Part shown: positions 25,613 through 33,690 of the stretch, one piece after another
Numbering within the stretch: position 1 is the stretch's first letter
Layout of the letters: every line of letters begins with the position of its first letter
Assembly: GCA_030038125.1 (NCBI GenBank)
Contig: JASHPL010000220.1
Location: 1-36,935, forward strand
Direction: 5' to 3'
Origin: Candidatus Sulfotelmatobacter sp.
GTDB lineage: Bacteria > Acidobacteriota > Terriglobia > Terriglobales > Acidobacteriaceae
Length of the DNA: 36,935 bases
Program-made: the position numbers and the translations under genes
Notes under the pieces: model-generated
The model's database searches: none
The model's input: the letters and a program-made list of their open reading frames with translations, nothing else
What the model was told of the DNA's origin: nothing

Positions 25613-26734
25613 CTATGATGCTACGCTAAGCCTCTCGCTTGGCCAGTCGTAACCTTTCCTATCTATCAACGTGCCCCACTTTTCCTCCACGCGGGCTTTC
25701 TGACACAACGACAGACTAAGATGATTGCGGGTATGTCCCGCCACCTTGGCTAGGTGCCGCTCAATTTCAGGGCGTATACGTTCGAACTCACCCAGACCTA
25801 GCTCCCGATAAATTCGGGTAATCTGTGCAACTGGGTCAGCGACCAAATCCTCAAACAGTACACGTGTCAAAAGTTGTTCGTCGATGCCACTTACTCCTTC
25901 AGCCAAGGCGTGTTCGTGAAGCAGATAAGCAGCCAGCACGAAATCCTCAATCTCGTCGGGCGAGAAATCCTCAAGGCTGTATAACCCAAGGAGTACGTTC
26001 CACAGCTTGAGATTAGACGCAAATACCTCGTACGGATTGCGTTCGATAATGATGAAGCGTGCCCGAGGAAATAACGTTCGTAGTTGTGAGATACGGAACC
26101 CGTGCGACGGCGACTTCAGCACGATGGTCTTCTTCGCCTGTTGCACAGTCAGTAGTTGTAGAAAATACTGCAACGAAGAGCACCAAAAGTTTTGGTCGTC
26201 AACTGAACGCGTACCGAGGTCCAGTACCGACACCGGATCGCGCATTAGCGAAGGCAACAGCAGAACCTCATAGGGGGAAGGTGCTCCAAGCGCTAGTAGC
26301 GCGAATTCGTCCTCTTGGGGTGATGCCCAAGAATACAACATGTTGTCCATGGGCCGCTTTTCTAGTTCGAGCCGTCGGCCGCGAAACCATTTCTCACTCA
26401 GAAGGAAGTCGAAAGGATGTAGGCATGCGTACGTACTGGGAAATCCGAACCTCGGGTCGCAGCAGATCAATTCATGCAAGAATGTGGTGCCTGACCGCCA
26501 GAACCCGAGAAGAAAGATTGGCGTCAAAGGATTGCACTTCTGAAGTGCAGCAGCATGACTCTTGTTCTGAATGGAGCCGAGTAAAGAATAGGCTGGACTT
26601 GAAACCCAATAAAGGAGTTTAGTTCGCCAAACACCTACTGTTCTTTGACGATCAAGTTTGTGTGCAATGTTTCGCCAAGAACGAAACGACAAACAAAGCC
26701 TTGATTTGGTTTTCACTTGGGCCCTGTCTTTCAC
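25613..26734 (-). CDS. Sulfotransferase family protein
   Basis: A 373-residue sulfotransferase that would move sulfate from PAPS to a hydroxyl, most likely on the exopolysaccharide or a lipid-linked sugar. The 5'-phosphosulfate loop is LLGFWRSGTTFLHELI (75-90) and the 3'-phosphate site is FIIIERNPYEVFAS with Arg232 and Ser240; VLKSPSHGFR at 206-214 is a common core strand. No signal peptide is evident, so it is probably cytoplasmic. GTG 26734 begins 11 bases after the stop of the sulfatase-like gene, so the two genes form one transcription unit; no clear ribosome-binding site is visible, which fits reinitiation. Confidence 0.85.
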   Translation of the reverse strand: MKDRAQVKTKSRLCLSFRSWRNIAHKLDRQRTVGVWRTKLLYWVSSPAYSLLGSIQNKSHAAALQKCNPLTPIFLLGFWRSGTTFLHELICCDPRFGFPSTYACLHPFDFLLSEKWFRGRRLELEKRPMDNMLYSWASPQEDEFALLALGAPSPYEVLLLPSLMRDPVSVLDLGTRSVDDQNFWCSSLQYFLQLLTVQQAKKTIVLKSPSHGFRISQLRTLFPRARFIIIERNPYEVFASNLKLWNVLLGLYSLEDFSPDEIEDFVLAAYLLHEHALAEGVSGIDEQLLTRVLFEDLVADPVAQITRIYRELGLGEFERIRPEIERHLAKVAGHTRNHLSLSLCQKARVEEKWGTLIDRKGYDWPSERLSVAS

Positions 26735-26745
26735 GCGCTTGAATG

Positions 26746-28677
26746 TTACTTGGACGGGAATTTGAGGTTTATACCGCCGATTTGTTTTAGCAACTGCGCG
26801 CGCATGTGCTGCCCGACGCCTGATTCGGATCCGAGCAAGTCGTTTTGCTCCACCTCGTCCTGATTGTACCGGTATAGGTCCTGGGCTCCCGTGTCAAGAC
26901 TCAGTATGTATTTGAACTCATCATCCATGATTGCGAGCGTACCCCTAGAGATCTTTGCATCGGTTCGATCCTCCTCTAATGCCATGCTGTAAATATAGCG
27001 TTCGGTCATCGTTCCGCCCTGCAAAAGCGGCTTGAGCGAGATGCCGTCAGTCCAGCTTGGAATCGGGGTACCGACCAGATCGAGAATGGTGGGCAGAAGG
27101 TCGACTTGTTGAGCCGGCTGCGTGATCTCAACGCCTTGTCGCTGGCCGGGCAGGTGGATCAAGAGTGGAATGTGGATGAGGCCGCTACTAAGATAAGGGC
27201 CAGAATGCTGAAACCAGCCATGTTCAAATGATTCACCGTGGTCTGCTGTGATGATTACAATGGCTTTATCAAGTCTACCTGTTTGCTGCAACCAACCTAC
27301 GAAATCTCCGATCTCGTTGTCTGCATACAAGATCATCTCGTCGTACTGGGCCCGAAGCTCTGAAACGGTAACACCCGAAGGCAAGCGGTTCGATCGGATT
27401 CTTGCTAAGTTTTCCGTATTCGAGAACTTTCTTCGGTACGCTGCCGGTGGCCAATAAGGATCGTGGGGTGGAAATATGTGTGTCCAGAGAAAAATTGGTT
27501 GCGCTTGGTGAGATTGAGCGAGGTGACGTGCTAAGTTGAATGCATCCTCGGCAGGGTAGGGGTATCGGTGGTGAAAAACTACAGTGTCCCAGAACTCACT
27601 GAGCCCTACTAAGCGACGAAAAAAAGAATAGAAAAGCGTGGCTTGACCATTCACGCCCTGTAGATTTGTGTAATGTAACCCTATCCCTGTTATGCCTAAG
27701 GGAGCGGCGTACCGTACCGCGTCGTAGCTCTCTGCGGTCTGGTGACAAAAAGGACTTGCCATCAGATTGGAGGAAACCATTGCGGTGTAGTACCCATTGC
27801 TGCGCAAGATCTCTGCTACATTTTGCTTCTTATCCTTTCGAAGAAAACCTCCCAGGTGAAATACGCGGTGTGACCAAGGCAACTTTCCAGTTTCGATCGA
27901 TACGGTTGCCGGGGTGGTGAAATTGGAGTTGGCGATGAAGTTCCTGAATACAAAGCTTTGTTCAGCAAAGTGCTGCAAATTCGGCGTGGTCGGACGCGCG
28001 TATCCATAGATCGACATGTCCTGTGCCCGGAGGGCATCAACGCTAATCAAGTAGATGTCGGGCAGATTGCTGGCCGCAAGCGGTTTACCGACGCTCTCGA
28101 AGTCGTGGTAGGGGTGCACACCCCGTGCCATCAGAAGCACTAATGCAAGAACCCCAAGCGCAACATGTACCCAGCCAACGGGTGCCAATCGAGCGCGACA
28201 GAACTCTTGGATCCGGGGAACGCCAAGAAAACGGACCCCCACCAAACCGATCAGAATGAAGCTGCAGCCTAATAACAAGGATGCCCAGGACGACGGATTC
28301 CACGTGGGTAGCCATCGCCGCCGAAAGAGTGCCACCGCGTCGACCGTGAAGTAGGAAAATGGAATCGCGATCCAAACGTACCAGCATAGGGAGGAAAAAT
28401 GACCCCGTGTCCAGCGGATGCGACTCAAGATTCTTGACAGAAGCAACCCGAACGACCACCACAGCAAACTAAGCACTAGCAGCGCCACGAGCACGGCTCC
28501 TGTCTCCAACACGATCTCCCAAGCTGTCATGTAGAGCAAAAGTTCGTCGATATGCTCGAGTAACGAGATTTCCAACGTGGCACAGAACAGTGCCGCAATG
28601 CTCGCAAACGCCAACATCGGATGCAGAGATACAACGTCGGTGCGAAGGGGAGCTATTTCAACTTGAGTTGTTGCCAT
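26746..28677 (-). CDS. Membrane-anchored alkaline-phosphatase-superfamily (sulfatase-like) enzyme, Thr at nucleophile position
   Basis: A 643-residue protein with about five N-terminal helices (residues 21-40, 60-83, 98-118, 134-151, 168-185) and a periplasmic sulfatase-type domain from about 205. Metal ligands are seen in SVDALR (Asp214) and ADHGESFEHG (Asp479, His480). Where sulfatases have the formylglycine motif C/S-x-P-x-R, this protein reads Thr254-Thr-Pro-Ala-Thr (NFTTPATVSIETG). Formylglycine chemistry is therefore excluded, and a Thr nucleophile like that of phosphoethanolamine/phosphoglycerol transferases (EptA, LtaS) is likely. Role: transfer or removal of a phospho- or sulfo-substituent on the surface polymer (inference). 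It is transcribed with the sulfotransferase and diverges from the beta-helix gene. Confidence 0.82.
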   Translation of the reverse strand: MATTQVEIAPLRTDVVSLHPMLAFASIAALFCATLEISLLEHIDELLLYMTAWEIVLETGAVLVALLVLSLLWWSFGLLLSRILSRIRWTRGHFSSLCWYVWIAIPFSYFTVDAVALFRRRWLPTWNPSSWASLLLGCSFILIGLVGVRFLGVPRIQEFCRARLAPVGWVHVALGVLALVLLMARGVHPYHDFESVGKPLAASNLPDIYLISVDALRAQDMSIYGYARPTTPNLQHFAEQSFVFRNFIANSNFTTPATVSIETGKLPWSHRVFHLGGFLRKDKKQNVAEILRSNGYYTAMVSSNLMASPFCHQTAESYDAVRYAAPLGITGIGLHYTNLQGVNGQATLFYSFFRRLVGLSEFWDTVVFHHRYPYPAEDAFNLARHLAQSHQAQPIFLWTHIFPPHDPYWPPAAYRRKFSNTENLARIRSNRLPSGVTVSELRAQYDEMILYADNEIGDFVGWLQQTGRLDKAIVIITADHGESFEHGWFQHSGPYLSSGLIHIPLLIHLPGQRQGVEITQPAQQVDLLPTILDLVGTPIPSWTDGISLKPLLQGGTMTERYIYSMALEEDRTDAKISRGTLAIMDDEFKYILSLDTGAQDLYRYNQDEVEQNDLLGSESGVGQHMRAQLLKQIGGINLKFPSK

Positions 28678-28774
28678 TTGGTTCGTTTAGTCGTAACGGG
28701 CATACACATAGACTTGAGCTGCTTCTGCTCAAGAAAATTTGGAAGCAGTCTATCATGGGCGTTGGGCGTTGCGT

Positions 28775-28797
28775 AACAATTCAAGATGTGAATTGTT
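28775..28797. promoter_or_regulatory. Candidate operator: 8-bp perfect inverted repeat with 7-bp spacer
   Basis: AACAATTC at 28775-28782 and GAATTGTT at 28790-28797 form a perfect dyad in the divergent region between the sulfatase-like unit (- strand, starting 28677) and the beta-helix gene (+ strand, starting 28907). The size and AT-rich arms fit a dimeric regulator site; a hairpin in an mRNA leader is the alternative. Confidence 0.35.
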
Positions 28798-28906
28798 TCC
28801 GAATAAATTATTAAGAATCGTCCGATCCATGGTGGAGACCTGCGCGTCTGGTGAGATGCCACGAGGTGATAAAATCAGCCTTGCCACACCTCTGACGGGG
28901 TTGAAA

Positions 28907-30406
28907 ATGAAACGCTGGGCGCTCTTGTGCGTATTAACAGCAATGGCATGGGGACAAAGCACCACCCTAGTGAATGCTGGCAGCTATGCCGGCCGGGACT
29001 GCGGAGCGAAGATAACCGCCGCGGAAGCCGCTTTGGCTTCGACGAGTGCCGAAATCGACGTGGACGGATCCTGTGGATCTTCCACATGGTCACCGGTCAA
29101 TATCGACCACGACTACCACATTTTGCGCTTTCTAAGCTCTGGCCCGTTTAGCGTCAACAGCATCACGATTTCTGGTCGCTACGACGCTATCATAGGTCCC
29201 GCAACGGTCAAGCAGGTGGGCGGGGTCGATCAGAACACCGTTGTAGTGGACGGAAGCGACAGTCGTGTGGAGAAGATAACCTGCGATGGCAGTGCGCCCC
29301 AGCCCTCCAAGCAAGGTACGAAAGACGATTGTTTTGAGATTACTGGCAGCCGGAACTACATCATAGAAAACACGGTCACTGCCACGCAGGCCAGTGGCAT
29401 AGCAGTACTGGGATCCTCTCCTTCGCACGCTGGCGCCGAAAATGTCATTAAAGATAACAGAATCTATAACGCCACAGCGTCACAGTATGGAGAAGGAATT
29501 GTGGTCGGCCAGCGCGGGTACGACCGTGGCTCCCTTGCCAATCGCAATGTGCTGGAAGGTAACCTCATTGATAACGTCAATGGCGACTGCATCTACGTGA
29601 CAGCGGACATCGCGACCAGACAGTTGCCGACCAATGGAACACAGACAAACTACACGCAGATTTTGAATAACACAGTTTCACGCTGCCACGATTCGCCCAT
29701 AGAAGCGTCAGACATGGTGTTCCATAGTCTGATACAGGGCAACATCGTCGACTGCAGCAACAACGCCTGCATTCTCAGCCGAGATGGTATTTCTACAACC
29801 ATCGTAGGAAACAGCATCTATATGGAGTCTTCAAGCCAGCAATCAGGCATATCCATTGGTCCGCCTGCCTTCCAGTCGACAAAGTTCGATTCCCACGCCT
29901 TGGTGGCAAACAATACGATCCGCGGGTTCATTTCTCACTTTGGTATCAATCTCGCACAGAGCGGCGCCCACGTGACGGGCAACGATATCGAGGATACTTA
30001 CCGCCAAGTCGGCGGCGACGGGAGTGGTTTGGCAGGGGAAGGCATCAGCTGCAGCGGAGTTGACATTTGTTTTATCGAGGGCAATCGGATTGCGAGGGTA
30101 CAGGTCGGCATTGATTTCAACTATGGTGCGGTGAACAATCTGGCCGCACGCAACTTGGTCGCGACAGATAACTGGATCAACGAAGTAGGGACCGGGATCA
30201 ATATCTACCAATTGCGCTGCACCAACTGCAATTTCAGCAAGAATTACATCAGTCAAGTTCTGCGTGTCGCCATCCAGGATAATGGCAGCAATGCGAGCGG
30301 AACCGGCACATCATTTGCGATTGGGAACATGTTCAGCCTTTCCGGTTGGGACGGTGCGTCCCCGAAGTTAACGGTGCAAAACCTGCCCGGATATCGTCAA
30401 CAGTGA
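28907..30406 (+). CDS. Secreted right-handed beta-helix protein (PbH1 repeats)
   Basis: A 499-residue protein with a signal peptide (MKRWALLCVLTAMAWGQS, cut near residue 17) followed by a parallel beta-helix. Repeats of the form N..I.xNxI recur through the chain: ENVIKDNRIYNAT, NRNVLEGNLIDNV, ILNNTVSRC, IQGNIVDCS, IVGNSIYM, LVANNTIRG, VTGNDIED, IEGNRIARV and FSKNYIS. Such folds belong to polysaccharide lyases, epimerases and adhesins (Pectate_lyase_3/Beta_helix). About a dozen Cys, several paired along the coil (DCSNNAC, SCSGVDIC, RCTNC), suggest disulfide bracing outside the cytoplasm. No lyase catalytic site is recognised. An in-frame extension up to 28739 exists but lacks a signal-like start. 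Possibly processes or binds the EPS made here. Confidence 0.8.
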   Translation: MKRWALLCVLTAMAWGQSTTLVNAGSYAGRDCGAKITAAEAALASTSAEIDVDGSCGSSTWSPVNIDHDYHILRFLSSGPFSVNSITISGRYDAIIGPATVKQVGGVDQNTVVVDGSDSRVEKITCDGSAPQPSKQGTKDDCFEITGSRNYIIENTVTATQASGIAVLGSSPSHAGAENVIKDNRIYNATASQYGEGIVVGQRGYDRGSLANRNVLEGNLIDNVNGDCIYVTADIATRQLPTNGTQTNYTQILNNTVSRCHDSPIEASDMVFHSLIQGNIVDCSNNACILSRDGISTTIVGNSIYMESSSQQSGISIGPPAFQSTKFDSHALVANNTIRGFISHFGINLAQSGAHVTGNDIEDTYRQVGGDGSGLAGEGISCSGVDICFIEGNRIARVQVGIDFNYGAVNNLAARNLVATDNWINEVGTGINIYQLRCTNCNFSKNYISQVLRVAIQDNGSNASGTGTSFAIGNMFSLSGWDGASPKLTVQNLPGYRQQ

Positions 30407-30484
30407 TTTCATCTTTCGACTTGTCTTTGAGTGTCCGAGTACAAGGCGAATATTTATGGCTTGGGGCGACGGATCGTTTTTGTC

Positions 30485-33124
30485 TTACTGCACGATCACG
30501 GTCAAAGTGACGTTTTGGCTCGCGTCCCCAGACGTACCTGTCACACTCGCAGTATAAGTCCCTGAAGGTGTGCCCGGGCTACTGTGACTCGACGATCCCC
30601 CGCCGCAAGCTAAAATCGACGCAACCACTATCAGCGTCGCCAACAGAGCCAATATCGGGAACCGACGCCGCCTAATAGAGAACAATACTCCTGCAGCGAG
30701 GAACGAGCTCAACCAGAAAATCGGTGATGATCCTCCAGGCCGATAAGTGTAGAAGCTCATCGTGCTCGTCGCTGCTGTAGTTGTCACAACGACCTGTGCG
30801 GAAGCAGCTTTACCATTTGTCAAGCTTACTGAATTTGAGACTGTGCAGGACGGCGCCGGAGTTACTATAGGAGCGATGGCGCAGCTCAGGCTTACAGAGC
30901 CACTGAAGCCTGAGACTGGCGCAACTGAAAGATTGAATGTTGCTTTCTGGCCAGCACTGATGGTTTGTGAGCTCTGTGAGCCAGATGCCATTCCGATCGT
31001 AAAGTTGTTCGTGGTTCCAGCCCCGGATAGCGAAACTGTTTGCGGACTGCCTGTTGCGTTATCACTGACGCTCAGAGTTCCGGTAAGCGTTCCGGCCGCC
31101 GTCGGCGTAAAGGTAATTGAAATTTGACAGATACCTCCGCCAGGCTGCACTTCCTCGCCACAGCTATTTGTTTCCGTGAAATTCCCGGTTACGGAAATTT
31201 TGCTGATGGTCAGGGTGGCGCCTCCCGTGTTGGTCAAGGTCACAGTCATGGGCGAGCTTGTAGTGCCTACAGTTTGTGCCGGGAATGTGACCGTGGTCGG
31301 ACTAAAGCCCACCTGCGGAGCCGTCCCCGTACCTGAGAGTTGGATGACCTGAGGACTTCCTGGCTGGTCATCGGTAATGGTGAGGGTACCAGTTTGCACT
31401 CCGCCTGCGGTTGGAGCAAAGGTAACCTGAACAAGACAACTCGAGGCGGCAACGAGCGCTGACGGACAATTGTTGGTTTGGCTAAAATCGCCCGTTATCG
31501 CGATATTGCTGATATTAACCGTTCCCGAACTGCTCGCATTGGCGAGCACCACATCTACTGGATAAGCGGCACTCGTACTTCCCACGGGTACGAGCTCAGT
31601 GAACAGGACCGTCGTTGGAAACGCCAGAACGGTTCCGGAAGTCGGTGCAATCTTTAGTGCGAACGACTCGGAAAGCGTTCCAAGGCACGTTTGCTGCGGG
31701 GGCGACGTGCAGGCCTGATAATTGAATATGCCGTTGTACGCATTGAGAATAGGGAAAGGATTGCTACTTCCGGAGACGTAGATGTTTTCGGACGAATCCA
31801 CCGCCACACTCTGAGGAGATCCGCTCCAGAGATAGGTCGAGAAAAACAGCGAAGCACCCGCCGGCGCTAGGGCGGCTACATATCCCGCAAATTCCTGCTG
31901 CCCTCCTATTGCAAATTCAAATTGACTGGAGATAGGAGAAACCAGGGGAACGCTCCCGGTCGTCTCGGATATGATGCCAGCGAGATAGGCTTGCCCTGAT
32001 GGATCAACCGTGATCGTGGGTCCGGCTGTTTCACTTCCCCAGAAGGTCGAGTACACGAGCGCAGAGCCAGCGGAGTTAAACTCGCTTACAAACGCCGATT
32101 GCTGCCAGCTGCTTTGAATCGGGTTCATGAGTGGAAAATCGGCTGATAGCGCCGAGCCTGTGACGTAAGCATCACCGTCGCTGTCGGCTGCTATCCCACT
32201 GCCTTGCGAACCGGTGCTGCCGCTAAGGTAGGTGGAGTAAACGGGGACCCCTGAAGAAGTCAGCTTGGTCACAAACGCTTCGGCCGTGCCGGCATTGAAC
32301 ATCGACTGAAATGCCGCTACCATCGGGAAGTTACTCGAACTGGTTTCTCCGGTCACGTAAGCATTGCCCGCGCTATCTACGGCAATTGCATTGCCCGAAT
32401 CGTTACCACTTCCACCAAGATAGGTCGAATAGATTAGAGCGGTCGCCGTTGGATTTAGAACGGCAATGAACGCATCGCTCTCGCCGCCAAGGGTTGCTTG
32501 GAAGGGGTTTTTCGTTGGGAAATCGTTGGAATCTGTAGAGCCAGTCAAATAAACGTCGCCGCCGCCATCCACAGCCAAACCCAGCGGCACATCCGTTCCG
32601 CTACCTCCGAGATATGTTGCATAGACGATGTTGCCCGTAGGGCCAAACTTCACAACAAATTGTCCTGACTTGGGCTCGCTTTGAAATACGCCGGAAGTCG
32701 GTGTTATTTCTCCCACCGCGGCCATATAGCAATTTCCATTCGCATCAATTGCCACTGTCGCAGTGGGGTTCGAATGTGCTTCGGTAGACCTTGGCGCTGG
32801 GGGTGAAACGTTGTAAATAAGCGAGCCGTTGGGAGCGAGACTGACAAGCAGCGGGGTCGGGTAGGGTGTCAGTGCACACACGTCGCCGGACGCGTTTGCC
32901 GCCATTATCGCCGGACCGTCGCCAGCGAGTTGTCCTGGCTCTCCAATATAGGTCGAGTAGGTTAATACATAAGCCGACGCGCTATTAGAGGTGCCAGACT
33001 CAATTCGTGAAGGCGAAATGGTTGAACCGGAGGGGCGTACGTCCGGAGACTGAGCTGCAAGGGGCCGGAGCAATAATGATGAAGATATGCTTAAGCACAG
33101 GCAGAAACGATCAAGTGGAGACAT
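30485..33124 (-). CDS. SBBP-repeat / choice-of-anchor D secreted protein with C-terminal membrane hairpin
   Basis: An 879-residue secreted protein. After a signal peptide (to about residue 25) come many SBBP propeller-type repeats up to about 480, seen as YSTYLGGSGxD, AVDSAGNAYVTG and DFPTKNPFQ. Two choice-of-anchor D (ASPM-SPD-2-Hydin-like) domains follow, at about 510-605 and 606-705 (SQTNNCPSAL, ITDDQPGSPQVIQLSGTG). An Ig-like region from about 706 is interrupted by two hydrophobic stretches at 800-817 and 822-839, joined by RRRR, then Cys840-GGG and a 39-residue tail. The ATG at 33124 has GGAGG six bases upstream. Function unknown; surface adhesion or cell-wall role is a guess. Paralogue of the gene at 33691. 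Confidence 0.85.
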   Translation of the reverse strand: MSPLDRFCLCLSISSSLLLRPLAAQSPDVRPSGSTISPSRIESGTSNSASAYVLTYSTYIGEPGQLAGDGPAIMAANASGDVCALTPYPTPLLVSLAPNGSLIYNVSPPAPRSTEAHSNPTATVAIDANGNCYMAAVGEITPTSGVFQSEPKSGQFVVKFGPTGNIVYATYLGGSGTDVPLGLAVDGGGDVYLTGSTDSNDFPTKNPFQATLGGESDAFIAVLNPTATALIYSTYLGGSGNDSGNAIAVDSAGNAYVTGETSSSNFPMVAAFQSMFNAGTAEAFVTKLTSSGVPVYSTYLSGSTGSQGSGIAADSDGDAYVTGSALSADFPLMNPIQSSWQQSAFVSEFNSAGSALVYSTFWGSETAGPTITVDPSGQAYLAGIISETTGSVPLVSPISSQFEFAIGGQQEFAGYVAALAPAGASLFFSTYLWSGSPQSVAVDSSENIYVSGSSNPFPILNAYNGIFNYQACTSPPQQTCLGTLSESFALKIAPTSGTVLAFPTTVLFTELVPVGSTSAAYPVDVVLANASSSGTVNISNIAITGDFSQTNNCPSALVAASSCLVQVTFAPTAGGVQTGTLTITDDQPGSPQVIQLSGTGTAPQVGFSPTTVTFPAQTVGTTSSPMTVTLTNTGGATLTISKISVTGNFTETNSCGEEVQPGGGICQISITFTPTAAGTLTGTLSVSDNATGSPQTVSLSGAGTTNNFTIGMASGSQSSQTISAGQKATFNLSVAPVSGFSGSVSLSCAIAPIVTPAPSCTVSNSVSLTNGKAASAQVVVTTTAATSTMSFYTYRPGGSSPIFWLSSFLAAGVLFSIRRRRFPILALLATLIVVASILACGGGSSSHSSPGTPSGTYTASVTGTSGDASQNVTLTVIVQ

Positions 33125-33690
33125 CGACTACCTCCACGTTCGAGATGGGATAGAGCGCGCTCCTGGCACTGGGAACACGCTTGCTCATGGCGGGACTATA
33201 GCACAAAGCGCGCGTACGGTGCCCGAAAAGCCGATTGTGATTTGCACCACGTCCTATTCGTTTCCTGGAATCGGCCATGCTAGTTCTCAGAGATGGTCGA
33301 GTGATGCACCATCGCAAGGAATTGCAATCAATATGCAGTTTGTTGGCACGACGCATTATTGTATTCCGTGCACTTCTGTCGCCGTCTGCGTGGCATGGCC
33401 AGTGGGTTCATTGCCGCTTTTTGGGACTAGAGTTTTCCCGTTTACAGACCTGTGGGTTGTTGATCGAACGCGCCGCCCGTAGGCGTCTGCAAGGCCGATG
33501 TTGCCGCGATCGAAGCCCAGGTACATCAGGAACTTGCTTTCCAATCTCTATGATCTGGCTCACGTGGCGGATTTTCATAGCTGCGATGGCTACGCGTGTA
33601 GTACCATTCTGGCAGGTCGCAGGCCACTGGCCGCGGCAATCCGGGGTTGGGAACGGATTCCGTCGTCGCCGCGCAGGGCCTAGTCAAGCT
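33125..33690. other. 566-bp divergent intergenic region between the SBBP paralogues
   Basis: This region separates the start codons of the two divergently transcribed SBBP genes and should hold both promoters. I see the GGAGG ribosome-binding site of the - strand gene at its left end and no other gene that I can defend. Open frames cross it on both strands, but none has a recognisable domain. Nothing resembling a terminal inverted repeat or an RNA gene was found. Confidence 0.5.

Noticed and set aside
28739-28906. Upstream in-frame extension of the beta-helix protein
   Set aside because: It would run through the dyad and promoter region and place about 56 residues before an evident signal peptide.
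29843-30256. Open frame of 137 codons on the - strand within the beta-helix gene
   Set aside because: It lies wholly antisense to a well-supported secreted protein, has no recognisable domain, and arises from the regular codon pattern of the repeats.
30407-30484. Bidirectional terminator between the convergent beta-helix and SBBP genes
   Set aside because: CTTGT/ACAAG and a short T-run near 30476 are present, but they do not form one convincing stem followed by a T-tract.
31800-33000. Regularly spaced similar segments in the SBBP genes as a CRISPR or tandem-repeat array
   Set aside because: The similarity is at the protein-repeat level with variable DNA and spacing; no constant repeat/spacer pattern.
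33277-33690. Upstream in-frame extension of the + strand SBBP protein (138 residues)
   Set aside because: The extension has no similarity to the paralogue and would bury the signal peptide that begins at ATG 33691.
33125-33690. Decayed transposase or insertion sequence between the SBBP genes
   Set aside because: No DDE-type motif, terminal inverted repeats or target duplications could be seen.
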